From Acidobacteriota bacterium (GTDB lineage: Bacteria; Acidobacteriota; Vicinamibacteria; Vicinamibacterales; SCN-69-37), in contig JADJUS010000003.1 in the NCBI GenBank assembly GCA_016716905.1, positions 1-64,000 of the forward strand: a stretch of DNA of 64,000 bases. The letters are read 5' to 3'. Each line of letters starts with the position of its first letter. Position 1 is the first letter of the stretch. The notes beneath the pieces are model-generated. The model was not told where the DNA came from, ran no database searches, and saw only the letters and a program-made list of their open reading frames with translations. Below are positions 36,078 to 42,955 of this stretch, piece after piece. The position numbers were made by a program, and so were the translations under genes.

Positions 36078-36091
36078 TTAGCCAGATCAAC

Positions 36092-36658
36092 ATGCTATTG
36101 CAAAGAGCTGTCGCCCTTAGCCTGGCCGTCACGAGCGCTGCCGCATGCTCAGTCGAGCCCTCGGATGTGCCTACACCGAAGTCCCCGGCTTCCCTTGAGC
36201 AGCTCGTGCCTCAAGTTCCCCCAGCCCGACCGAAAGTGCCGTGGGAAGATGACATCTCAAGCCAGGACTTTCCGGATCCCCTTCCCGTTTCGGACGCAGA
36301 GCGGATTCTGAAGGAGACCGGACTCTTCAATCGAAACGCGTGGAGGCAGGTCCAAGCCTACAACGTGCTCATGGACCAACCTGACAGTCTCGCTCGATTC
36401 CAAGCCATCGCCAGGAACGCCAAGCGAGCAGGGCAAGTCTACGCGTTGTGCGCTCTGTGGGCACTCGACGAACCAGGCGCAAAGGCCTTGGCGGAACAAC
36501 TGGCGCCGGTCACCGACGAGATTGCTGAAATGCACGAGGACGTGATCTGGAATCGGTCAATAGGTGAACTGGTTCGTCTCGTTCAGGACGAGCGTATTTG
36601 GGTCGAGCTGCGAAGTCTTCGAGACGAGGCCTACCTGCGCTACAAGAAGACTGGCTAA
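36092..36658 (+). CDS. Cassette 1: putative lipoprotein of unknown function
   Basis: 188 residues. An N-terminal export signal ends in AACS, a lipobox-like site (LQRAVALSLAVTSAAACS), followed by a Pro-rich linker and a helical domain (DAERILKETGLFNRNAWRQV, VYALCALWALDEPGAKALAE, ELVRLVQDERIWVELRSLRD). No family is recognised. The stop codon TAA lies inside the R box (GGCTAAC, 36653-36659) of attC1, as is usual for cassette genes. The start box TTAGCC (36078) and this GGCTAAC are complementary, which defines one cassette of 644 bp. GC looks lower than in core genes. Confidence 0.65.
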   Translation: MLLQRAVALSLAVTSAAACSVEPSDVPTPKSPASLEQLVPQVPPARPKVPWEDDISSQDFPDPLPVSDAERILKETGLFNRNAWRQVQAYNVLMDQPDSLARFQAIARNAKRAGQVYALCALWALDEPGAKALAEQLAPVTDEIAEMHEDVIWNRSIGELVRLVQDERIWVELRSLRDEAYLRYKKTG

Positions 36659-36727
36659 CCAGCGCATGCAGCCGACAGCGGCGCGTGTCAGAATGACCGC
36701 CGCTGCGGCTGATGCCCAGCGTTAGGC
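36653..36727 (+). repeat. attC1 recombination site
   Basis: The 75-bp site starts with GGCTAAC (36653-36659) and ends with GTTAGGC (36721-36727). Inside, GCATGCAGCCGACAGCGGCG on the left pairs with CGCCGCTGCGGCTGATGC on the right, leaving one extrahelical G and one A, the hallmark of attC sites recombined by integron integrases. The left box matches the start of cassette 1 and the right box starts cassette 2. Confidence 0.9.
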
Positions 36728-36743
36728 AGACAGAAGTGTCGAC

Positions 36744-37322
36744 ATGACCAGAAAGGTAAGAGGACCTCTCAAAATGAGTGCCGACCAGTGGCAGCTCTGG
36801 ATCGCAATCTATGGGGCGGTGATGGCATCTCTGGCTGTGGGCTGGCAGGTCTGGACGACCGTAAAAGACAAACCCCTCCTGCAGGCTTCAGCGGTCGCTC
36901 CCAATGCCCTCATGCGGCACGAGATTCGACTTCCCAATCCCGACAGCTCGCGATTTACCCTCGTCTATCCGATTGCGATCTCAAACGCTGGCTTGCGCAC
37001 CATGACAGTTGTATCCGGCCGCCTGAGCCTCAATCTCACAACCAAGAACTCCGGAATGGGGTTCGAGGGAGCCGAACGAGAGAATTTCCCTTTAGGCACC
37101 TTCCCGCTCAAGTTGGAGGCTGGTGAAGCCAAGCACGTGTTTCTTCCGCTGTTGTTTGAAGCGGCACCTGGCTCACTGCTGAAGGCGGAGGACGACGGGC
37201 TGATCCACGGCGACCTGGTCCTCACGCTTGAGACAACAGAGGGGCGGATCCTTCGCACGGTCGAGTTCCGCGTCAGCCAGTTTCAGCTGAATGATGTTCG
37301 CACGCGCCACATTTATCACTGA
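36744..37322 (+). CDS. Cassette 2: single-pass membrane protein of unknown function
   Basis: 192 residues with a basic N-terminus, one transmembrane helix (WQLWIAIYGAVMASLAVGWQ) and an all-beta domain of about 140 residues (HEIRLPNPDSSRFTLVYPIA, RTMTVVSGRLSLNLTTKNSG, GDLVLTLETTEGRILRTVEF). I recognise no family. ATG 36744 is used; an alternative at 36774 lies after an AGAGGA. The gene fills a cassette bounded by attC1 (36721) and attC2 (37425). Confidence 0.6.
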   Translation: MTRKVRGPLKMSADQWQLWIAIYGAVMASLAVGWQVWTTVKDKPLLQASAVAPNALMRHEIRLPNPDSSRFTLVYPIAISNAGLRTMTVVSGRLSLNLTTKNSGMGFEGAERENFPLGTFPLKLEAGEAKHVFLPLLFEAAPGSLLKAEDDGLIHGDLVLTLETTEGRILRTVEFRVSQFQLNDVRTRHIYH

Positions 37323-37359
37323 ACTCGTTCGGTTCGCCAAGGGTTCAGTGGATGATGCT

Positions 37360-37431
37360 GCCTAACACGCGTTGCACCGGACGGCGGCCAGTGCGATCAT
37401 GAGCCGCCGCCGGTGAACGCTGGCGTTAGGC
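37360..37431 (+). repeat. attC2 recombination site
   Basis: R boxes GCCTAAC (37360-37366) and GTTAGGC (37425-37431) flank a stem in which GCGTTGCACCGGACGGCGG pairs with CCGCCGCCGGTGAACGC, with extrahelical G and A. The box pair matches the start (TTAGGC, 36722) of cassette 2. This is the clearest attC in the array. Confidence 0.95.
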
Positions 37432-37452
37432 CGATAGAATCTCAGCGAATCT

Positions 37453-38031
37453 TTGGTGGTGTTTGTGAAATCCGACAAGGTTGCCGTTCTACTGCACGGG
37501 CCTCCATGCGCCGGGAAAACCCAAGTCAAACTGGCCATAAGTGCGTTAGCCGAACCTGGAGTTGTGCGACATCTGTCCCTTGACGAGGGTTGGGGCGTGG
37601 GCCAGCAGCGGCACTCAGGTGGTAGCCAGCGCTACTCGGATATCGTCAGCACCACGGAGTCCGTCCTAGTGATTGAGTTGGGGTGCGGCGAGCCCGCTGA
37701 CCTCTCGTTCGACGGCGCCACTAGGGCAGCCGCTGAATGGGTTGGGATCCTGCGGAAGTGCGGGCGCACGCTTCATTCCTTCTTACTGGTCGTCAATCCG
37801 GATGATGTGCTTGAGCGGTTGAGAAAGAGGTACGCGGCAGACCCGGATGCCTTGTTTTGCATCTGGCAGGACTTCGGGCTGTACGGGCTCTATCAACAAG
37901 GCGATCCTATCGCGACGTTCCCGCCCAGCACGGACATCTTGGAACAGAAGATTTCCACGTCCGGCCGCTCCATCAATGACGTTGCGCTAGAGATCATGGG
38001 AAAGGCCGGGATACGTCACCACACGGCCTAA
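37453..38031 (+). CDS. Cassette 3: P-loop NTPase/kinase-like protein
   Basis: A 192-residue protein. DKVAVLLHGPPCAGKTQVKL is a Walker A (GPPCAGKT) at residues 16-23. LVIELGCGEPADLSFDGATR follows a nucleotide-kinase-like fold, and NPDDVLERLRKRYAADPDAL looks like a lid. The set resembles zeta-toxin or antibiotic-phosphotransferase relatives, but I cannot name the family. Start is unclear (TTG 37453, GTG 37456, 37459, 37465). The stop TAA lies in GCCTAAC (38026-38032), the left box of a broken attC, and matches the cassette's start box (TTAGGC, 37426). Confidence 0.6.
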   Translation: MVVFVKSDKVAVLLHGPPCAGKTQVKLAISALAEPGVVRHLSLDEGWGVGQQRHSGGSQRYSDIVSTTESVLVIELGCGEPADLSFDGATRAAAEWVGILRKCGRTLHSFLLVVNPDDVLERLRKRYAADPDALFCIWQDFGLYGLYQQGDPIATFPPSTDILEQKISTSGRSINDVALEIMGKAGIRHHTA

Positions 38032-38032
38032 C
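38026..38032 (+). repeat. Left R box of a disrupted attC (attC3)
   Basis: GCCTAAC pairs with the start box of cassette 3. The right part of an attC (CGGCGCGTGTCAGAATGAGC to GTTAGCC) appears only after the two insertion sequences at 40931-40981, and a piece of a left arm (GGCTTGCAGCCGACGGC) at 39648-39664. Confidence 0.6.
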
Positions 38033-38514
38033 CCCTATCAGCCCTCCGGTTGTCAAGACGACAGACCCGTATCGTCACCGGGTGCGTCGCGTGTCCCAGT
38101 GAAGTAGGTCGTTACGGTCGCGGCCGTCCGTCGTCGCGGTCTTCGTTTCTCACACTGGTGCGTCAGATTGCGACGGCACCCAACACCTATTGAGGCTCAG
38201 CCTCCGCGTGGCGGAGTGCGAGCGCGCATGCGCTCGCGGCCTAGAAACTCAGTCGTGCCCTTGTACCGGCCTCCTCATGACGGGCGACGTCACCGTGCGG
38301 TGCGTCCGTTATCTCCAGGCTCGGGGAAGGGGCCGCGGCAATCGGGGCCGCGCGATGCAGCGAGGCGAAGGTGAGCGTCTCATCATCGGCGGGGGCTGCC
38401 GGACTTGGGGTCCATGATCATGCGGCGGCGCTCGAGACGCACGAGTGCACGATCCTGGGGACTCAGTCCCGAGTGGCTCCACTTAGACGTCTGGTTCGTC
38501 CCACCCTCGCCTCG
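38033..38514. other. Noncoding 3' flank of the IS110-family transposase
   Basis: About 480 bp without a credible gene lie between the cassette 3 border and the transposase stop. IS1111-type members of the IS110 family carry their long noncoding end, which specifies a bridge RNA, downstream of the transposase (established). This stretch has the right place and orientation for such an RNA, but I did not identify its structure. The left IS boundary is not resolved. Confidence 0.35.
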
Positions 38515-39558
38515 CTACGCCGCGAGGAACTTCTCCATCGAGAAGACGGTGTGGCGCGCGAGCATGTAGTAGACCGCGCGTCCGATCTTGTGCGCGAGGA
38601 TCGAGAGCGCTTTCCCCTTGCCGTGGCGCCGTTCGAGCCGCGCCTTGAGCCGTTGGCCCTCCCGGTTCTGACGCAGAAACGTGACGGCCGCTTCTGAAAA
38701 CGCCCACTTGAGATGGACATTGCCCTGCTTCGCGCCTCCACCCCCGACGACTTTGCCCGCCGATTCGTGGCGGCCCTTCACCAGGCGGGCATACGAGGCG
38801 AACTCCTGCACGCGGTCGAAGCGCGTGATGTCATGAATCTCGTAGAGGATGGTCAGCGCGAGGATCTTGCCGATGCCCGGCACGGACCGCAACCGGTGAA
38901 ACGCGTCGGCATCGTGCCGCTTCGCTTCGCGGACGATGGTCAGTTCCAGATCCGTGATGAGTTCATCGTAATGATCGATCAGCGACAGGTCGACCTCGAC
39001 ACTCTTGCGCACGCTGGGATCCGGGAAGTGGTCCGGGACTCCGTCGCGATTGGCCGCGTAGGCCAGGCGCTTCTCGAACACGGGCAGATTGTATTGGGCG
39101 CGGGTGTTCTGAATGTGCGCGAGGAGCTCGCCTCGCTTCCGCACGAGGTGGAGCCGCCGGCGAAGCAGGTCGCGGGTCGATCGCATCGTGGCGGGGTAGA
39201 CGTACGCTTGCGGCAGCAGGCCGCCTCGCAGCAGGACGGCAATCTTGTGGGAATCGATCTTGTCGTTCTTGGCCTTGCCGCCGTGGATGGCCTTCATCGC
39301 CAGGGCGTGCCCCAGCACGAACGCGATGCCGTCGTCCGCACAGACATCGGCCAGCCAGTACCACGTGAACATGCACTCGACCGCGACGACCAGGCCCTGG
39401 CGATAGGGCGCGACGACGTCGCGGAACGCCTCCGGCGTCGATGGCATGTTCCGGTGCACCAAGACCTTGCCGGCCGCATCGAGGATGCACACGTACATGG
39501 TCTTCACGTGGAGATCGATCCCGCAATAGTGCTCGTGTGTCTGGTTGTAGAATCGCAT
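38515..39558 (-). CDS. IS110-family transposase (IS1111-like)
   Basis: 347 residues. The N-terminal DEDD RuvC-like domain shows CGIDLHVKTMYVCILDAAGK (Asp), VVAVECMFTWYW (Glu) and NDKIDSHKIAVLLRGG (two Asp). The C-terminal Transposase_20 domain has LRSVPGIGKILALTILYEIH then FASYARLVKG. A strong GGAGG lies 5 bases before the ATG at 39558. This enzyme uses a bridge RNA for target choice. The downstream noncoding flank is long and the upstream one short, as in the IS1111 subgroup, some members of which target attC sites (established). It sits between two attC remnants. Confidence 0.9.
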   Translation of the reverse strand: MRFYNQTHEHYCGIDLHVKTMYVCILDAAGKVLVHRNMPSTPEAFRDVVAPYRQGLVVAVECMFTWYWLADVCADDGIAFVLGHALAMKAIHGGKAKNDKIDSHKIAVLLRGGLLPQAYVYPATMRSTRDLLRRRLHLVRKRGELLAHIQNTRAQYNLPVFEKRLAYAANRDGVPDHFPDPSVRKSVEVDLSLIDHYDELITDLELTIVREAKRHDADAFHRLRSVPGIGKILALTILYEIHDITRFDRVQEFASYARLVKGRHESAGKVVGGGGAKQGNVHLKWAFSEAAVTFLRQNREGQRLKARLERRHGKGKALSILAHKIGRAVYYMLARHTVFSMEKFLAA

Positions 39559-39716
39559 TTGGTCCTCCTTCTGCGCGCTCTGCGCATTCACCCTGCTACG
39601 AGCCTACCGTCACGGTGGAGCAGGAGGAGGGCTGTATGAGAATCATCGGCTTGCAGCCGACGGCTGATCTTCCCTCGATAAAGTAGACACTTCGACCTAA
39701 CTGCAGGAGGTGTCCC

Positions 39717-40088
39717 ATGGGACGACCCGGTCCGCGGAAGGTGCAGTGTTACAGCCTGGACTTCAAACGCACGGCGGTGGGGTTGAGTCGTCAACCCGGC
39801 ATGCAGGTCCAGGTCGTCGCGGCCGCGCTTGAGATTCACCCCTTCATGCTCTCGCGATGGCGCAAGGAGTTCCGCGAGGGACGTTTGAAGCCGTCGCGTC
39901 GCGCACCGCGACCGCGGCCGCCGAAGGTCGCGGTGGTCCGCGAACTCCGCCGCCTACAGGCCTTGGAAGTCGCGCACCGCGTGCTGCAGGAGGAGCACGC
40001 CCTGTTAAAAAAAGCCATCAGGTTCTGTTCCGCTCGAAGGGCGACGTCTTCGCGTTCATCGAAGCGCAACAGAGGACCTGGTCGGTGA
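39717..40088 (+). CDS. IS3-family transposase OrfA
   Basis: The 123-residue frame begins MGRPGPRKVQCYSLDFKRTA with a helix-turn-helix (VVAAALEIHPFMLSRWRKEF). A leucine-rich coiled coil follows (VVRELRRLQALEVAHRVLQE then EHALLKKAI). An AGGAGG (39704-39710) lies before ATG 39717. The seven-A run at 40007-40013 in TTAAAAAAAG is a slippery site. A -1 shift there joins this frame to OrfB, as is usual in IS3. The 3' end of the frame after the slip is non-conserved. Confidence 0.85.
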   Translation: MGRPGPRKVQCYSLDFKRTAVGLSRQPGMQVQVVAAALEIHPFMLSRWRKEFREGRLKPSRRAPRPRPPKVAVVRELRRLQALEVAHRVLQEEHALLKKAIRFCSARRATSSRSSKRNRGPGR

Positions 40089-40894
40089 CGCGATTGTGTC
40101 GGCGGTATGGCGTCACGCGCGCCGGTTTTTATGCGTGGCGCCGCCGCCCGGTGTCGGCACGCCTCAGGCAGGACGAGCAGTTGCTGATGGTCATGCGCCC
40201 GCTCTTTGAGGCGAGCCACGGCACCTACGGGAGTCCGCGGCTGCATCAAGCGCTCCGACAGGCCGGGTACGCGGTCAGTCGGCGCCGCGTCGAACGTCTG
40301 ATGCGGACGGCCGGCTGGCGGGCACGTATGGTGCGCGTGTACCGACCGAAGGCCGGCACGCATCGGTGGTTTGGGCAGCATACCAATCACGTGCAGCGCA
40401 TCCGCGCGGATCGGCTCAATCAAATCTGGGTCGGCGACCTGACGTATCTGTCAGTGTCTGGGCGCTGGTGGTATCTCGCGGTGATCCTCGACCAATGCTC
40501 GCGCCGGGTGCTGGCGTGGCGCGTGGGATCGGTGCGCGACTCGCGCCTGACCAGCGCGGTGCTGTCGGCGGCCTTGCGGCGCCGACGCCCAGCGCCGGGC
40601 CTGATCTTTCACACCGATCGAGGGAGCGAATTCCTCGGGGCACGCGTGCGCCAACAACTCCATCAGGTCCACGCCCGCCAGAGCATGACGCGTGGGGGCG
40701 CGCCCGGCGAGAACGCCCACATGGAATCGTTCTTTCATTCCATGAAGGCGGACGGCATCCACGGGCGCACGTTTCACACCGTGCGTGACCTCCGCCAGCA
40801 CCTGCGGCAGTACCTGCGCTACTACAATCACCAGCGCCTGCATTCGGCGCTGGGCTATCGTTCTCCAATTGACTATGAGCAGCACGCAGCGTAG
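40004..40894 (+). CDS. IS3-family transposase OrfB (DDE integrase core)
   Basis: Expressed as an OrfAB fusion by -1 slippage at 40007-40013. After the junction come FIEAQQRTWSVTRLCRRYGV and GTYGSPRLHQALRQAG. The rve core follows: IWVGDLTYL (first Asp), FHTDRGSEFLG (second Asp) and GENAHMESFFHSMK (Glu), with LRYYNHQRLHSALGYRSPID near the end. All catalytic residues are present and the frame is intact, so the element may be active. Confidence 0.9.
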   Translation, partial: VKKSHQVLFRSKGDVFAFIEAQQRTWSVTRLCRRYGVTRAGFYAWRRRPVSARLRQDEQLLMVMRPLFEASHGTYGSPRLHQALRQAGYAVSRRRVERLMRTAGWRARMVRVYRPKAGTHRWFGQHTNHVQRIRADRLNQIWVGDLTYLSVSGRWWYLAVILDQCSRRVLAWRVGSVRDSRLTSAVLSAALRRRRPAPGLIFHTDRGSEFLGARVRQQLHQVHARQSMTRGGAPGENAHMESFFHSMKADGIHGRTFHTVRDLRQHLRQYLRYYNHQRLHSALGYRSPIDYEQHAA

Positions 40895-40930
40895 AACATC
40901 TACCTGTCTACGAAACCGAGGGAAGATCCA

Positions 40931-40981
40931 AGCGGCGCGTGTCAGAATGAGCGCCGCTGCGGCTGATGCCAGTCGTTAGCC
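40931..40981 (+). repeat. Right half of a disrupted attC
   Basis: AGCGGCGCGTGTCAGAATGA then GCGCCGCTGCGGCTGATGCC and GTTAGCC (40975-40981) match the loop and right arm of attC1 almost base for base. The left arm is cut off by the IS3 element. GTTAGCC starts cassette 4. Confidence 0.8.
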
Positions 40982-40994
40982 ACACGAGGGCAAG

Positions 40995-41762
40995 ATGCCA
41001 GACGCACCACCAGAAGTCGATGCGCAACAGAACCTGTCGGCCGCGCCGACGAAGTATGTGTTCTTCGTCTACATCGTGGAATCGCCGTCGGCTCCGGACT
41101 TGTACCACGGCCGCTCCGAGGGCGCCCTTGTGGCAAGCGCGCTCGCATTAGATCAGATACCCTGCGTCAGTCGGACCGCCATCAATCGGCAGGCTTTCGA
41201 GGCCGCTCTCCAGATCGGCTTGCCCGAAGCCATGAAACAGTTCGCCGGCCGGTACCCAATCCTCCATTTGAGTGCGCACGGCGCGAGTGATGGGATCCAG
41301 CTGTCGAGCGGCGATATCATCGGCTGGGCGGAACTTCGAGAATTGCTCGTACCCATCAACGAGAGTCTTGGGGGCGCACTCCTCTTGTGCATGTCAGCTT
41401 GCAAGGGCTACAGCGCATGCCGAATGGCAATGCAGCACCAAGACGACGCGAAGCACCCGTATTTCGCAATGGTCGGGAACTTCGGTCAGCCAACCTGGTC
41501 TGACACAGCGGTGTCGTATCTAGCGTTCTACCATCTATTGGCGAAAGGGCGCAGCATCCCGGAAGGCGTTGGTGCCATGAACGCGACCTCCGGCGACCAA
41601 TCTTGGACAGCGGAATCTGCCGAAGAGACTCGCCAGAGCTTTATCGAGTTTCTAAAGACGAAGAGCGAGCCTCAAGAGGCACAGCGAGAACTTGAGGCCG
41701 TCGCTGACCTCGCGGAATTGTCGCCGGATGCCAAGGCTCTTGAAAGTGGGGTCGGTGGCTAA
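40995..41762 (+). CDS. Cassette 4: CHAT/caspase-like protease
   Basis: 255 residues. The domain YVFFVYIVESPSAPDLYHGR opens a caspase-like fold. RYPILHLSAHGASDGIQLSS contains His95 in SAHG and GALLLCMSACKGYSACRMA contains Cys136 in SAC, the His-Cys dyad of CHAT proteases. Then AMVGNFGQPTWSDTAVSYLA and YHLLAKGRSIPEGVGAMN match the CHAT C-terminal lobe. A helical tail (ETRQSFIEFLKTKSEPQEAQ) follows. No sensor or pore partner lies in the cassette. Start box TTAGCC (40976) and end GGCTAAC (41757-41763) define the cassette. In other systems CHAT proteases act in anti-phage defence by cleaving host or effector proteins. Confidence 0.75.
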   Translation: MPDAPPEVDAQQNLSAAPTKYVFFVYIVESPSAPDLYHGRSEGALVASALALDQIPCVSRTAINRQAFEAALQIGLPEAMKQFAGRYPILHLSAHGASDGIQLSSGDIIGWAELRELLVPINESLGGALLLCMSACKGYSACRMAMQHQDDAKHPYFAMVGNFGQPTWSDTAVSYLAFYHLLAKGRSIPEGVGAMNATSGDQSWTAESAEETRQSFIEFLKTKSEPQEAQRELEAVADLAELSPDAKALESGVGG

Positions 41763-41832
41763 CCTCGGCTTGCAGCCGACGGCGGATGGTGCAAGCATTC
41801 AATTCCGCCGCGGCTGAAGCCGGGCGTCAGCC
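41757..41832 (+). repeat. attC4 recombination site
   Basis: R boxes GGCTAAC (41757-41763) and GTCAGCC (41826-41832, one base off GTTAGCC) flank a stem: GGCTTGCAGCCGACGGCGGA pairs with TCCGCCGCGGCTGAAGCC, with extrahelical G and A. The left box matches the cassette 4 start. The changed right box may impair recombination with cassette 5. Confidence 0.85.
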
Positions 41833-41848
41833 AGACGAGGGGCGAATC

Positions 41849-42049
41849 ATGGTGGTCGTGCGAAATACATTTCCAGAAGGGTGCGAGAAGTGCTTGCATT
41901 GTGGTGGTACAAGTAAATGCAGGTGCGCGACCTGCGGTAAGGAAATGAGCGAGTTCGAAGTGATGAAGAGTCCACCAGGAGTCTTCCGATTTGAAGGGGT
42001 CTGCACTGTCTGTAAGGGCCTCGGCTACGTGCCCTTGCCTCGGCGTTGA
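41849..42049 (+). CDS. Cassette 5: small zinc-finger-like protein
   Basis: 66 residues, ATG 41849 after GAGGGG. Residues 11-29 contain CEKCLHCGGTSKCRCATCG with CxxC pairs. VCTVCKGLGYVPLP resembles the CxxCxGxG unit of DnaJ zinc fingers. No partner gene is present. No matching attC follows the stop, so this is either a terminal cassette with a lost site or ordinary sequence. Function unknown. Confidence 0.55.
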   Translation: MVVVRNTFPEGCEKCLHCGGTSKCRCATCGKEMSEFEVMKSPPGVFRFEGVCTVCKGLGYVPLPRR

Positions 42050-42326
42050 ATAGCCGGTTCGCAGGGCTGCAGAGCGACACGTAAGCGAAGACCCATCGAA
42101 TATGGACTCAGCCGAACTGAAACCGAGGCTTTGGCATCTGGCATCCATTCAGCCTCGCGCCTGAGCTGTCCGCTCAATTGGAGACAGTGACCGAGGAGGT
42201 TGTCGTCCTGGACAACGACGTCCGGAGCAAACGCCCCGTCTCTGAGGTAGTGGACCTGATTCGGAGAGCGCAACTATGGCTTTGGTTTCGAAACCAGCAG
42301 GATATGGGGCACGGCTGAGGTCAGGC
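42050..42326 (+). other. Noncoding or remnant stretch
   Basis: No complete gene. The frame from TTG 42178 to TGA 42318 reads LETVTEEVVVLDNDVRSKRP then RRAQLWLWFRNQQDMGHG, which looks protein-like but lacks a start with ribosome-binding site. It may be the tail of a deleted gene. Directly after it begins the duplicated tricorn 3' end. Confidence 0.35.
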
Positions 42327-42637
42327 GATCTGCTGCCATGGATGTTCCGTAATTCGCCGGCATACTCGGTTTCCCGACCCTTATGGATGGCGGGTCGATC
42401 ACTGCACCGAACCTGGCGATCTGGACAGCCGAAGAGGGTTGGGTGGTGGAGAACGAAGGCGTCGCGCCCGACATTGAAGTGGAGCAGACGCCTGCCGATG
42501 TCATGGCCGGTCGTGATCCTCAGCTCGAAAAAGCGATTGAGGTCGTCCTGCAGGCGCTTAAGGCGAAGCCCGCAGTCGATCCGAAACGGCCGCCCTATCC
42601 GGTGAAAGGGAAGACGTTGAGGGGAACGGTCAGATAG
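42327..42637 (+). pseudogene. Duplicate of the tricorn 3' end (truncated)
   Basis: From GGCGATCTGCTGCCATGGAT (42327) to the stop at 42637 the sequence matches 35244-35599 of the tricorn-like gene. About 60 bases near the start are missing, then the fragment reads MDGGSITAPNLAIWTAEEGW and VDPKRPPYPVKGKTLRGTVR. Most differences are silent third-position changes, while the last ~65 bases are identical. This is the remnant of a second, diverged tricorn paralog, left by a deletion or recombination that also placed the cassette array here. Confidence 0.8.
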
Positions 42638-42652
42638 GACTCGGCGCACTTG

Positions 42653-42687
42653 ACGTGGCCACATGGACGACGATAATGTGGCCACAT
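42653..42687. promoter_or_regulatory. Paired palindromic operator of the VapBC module
   Basis: ATGTGGCCACAT (42676-42687) is a perfect 12-bp palindrome that ends in the antitoxin start codon. ACGTGGCCACAT (42653-42664) is an 11/12 match 23 bp upstream, about two helical turns away. Two such sites bind toxin-antitoxin complexes for autorepression. Confidence 0.6.
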
Positions 42688-42955
42688 GTCAAATATTGGC
42701 GTTCGTGAACTGAAGGCGCAGTTGAGTCGGCAGCTCAAGCGTGTGCAGCGAGGCAGCCGTCTCACCATCACCGACCGCGGCAGGGCCATCGCCGTGTTGT
42801 CGCCTGTGGAGGCGCAGTCGGGTGCTGAATGGGCGTGGCGCATGGTGGCCGCTGGCAAGGCCAGTTGGAGTGGTGGCAAGCCGCGCGGTCTCACGCCGTT
42901 GGCCAACGCCAGAGGTAAGGCCACCTCCGAGATGGTGATCGAGGACCGGCGGTGA
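42686..42955 (+). CDS. Phd/YefM-type antitoxin
   Basis: 89 residues with SNIGVRELKAQLSRQLKRVQ then RGSRLTITDRGRAIAVLSPV, the Phd/YefM DNA-binding fold. The C-terminal half (KASWSGGKPRGLTPLANARG) should bind and block the toxin. The start codon overlaps a palindromic operator, and the gene overlaps the toxin start by GTGA. Confidence 0.85.
   Translation: MSNIGVRELKAQLSRQLKRVQRGSRLTITDRGRAIAVLSPVEAQSGAEWAWRMVAAGKASWSGGKPRGLTPLANARGKATSEMVIEDRR

Larger units (their letters stand above)
39665..40930 (+). mobile_element. IS3-family insertion sequence
   Basis: About 1.27 kb bounded by GATCTTCCCTCG (39666-39677) and its inverse CGAGGGAAGATC (40917-40928). A second block, GTAGACA and TGTCTAC, lies inside both ends. 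Two overlapping genes (orfA and orfB) match the IS3 plan. The left flank is GCAGCCGACGGC and the right flank AGCGGCGCGTG, so it interrupts an attC arm. Confidence 0.85.

Noticed and set aside
35990..36083. attI site before cassette 1
   Set aside because: Only the right box GTTAGCC is recognisable; no integrase-binding repeats or intI gene could be shown.
38168..38463. Two overlapping plus-strand open frames between cassette 3 and the IS110 transposase
   Set aside because: They have Arg-rich, non-repeating content typical of shadow frames in GC-rich DNA and no start signals. The stretch is better explained as the IS end.
38713..39639. 308-codon open frame opposite the IS110 transposase
   Set aside because: It is fully antisense to a transposase with all catalytic motifs, and its sequence matches nothing I know.
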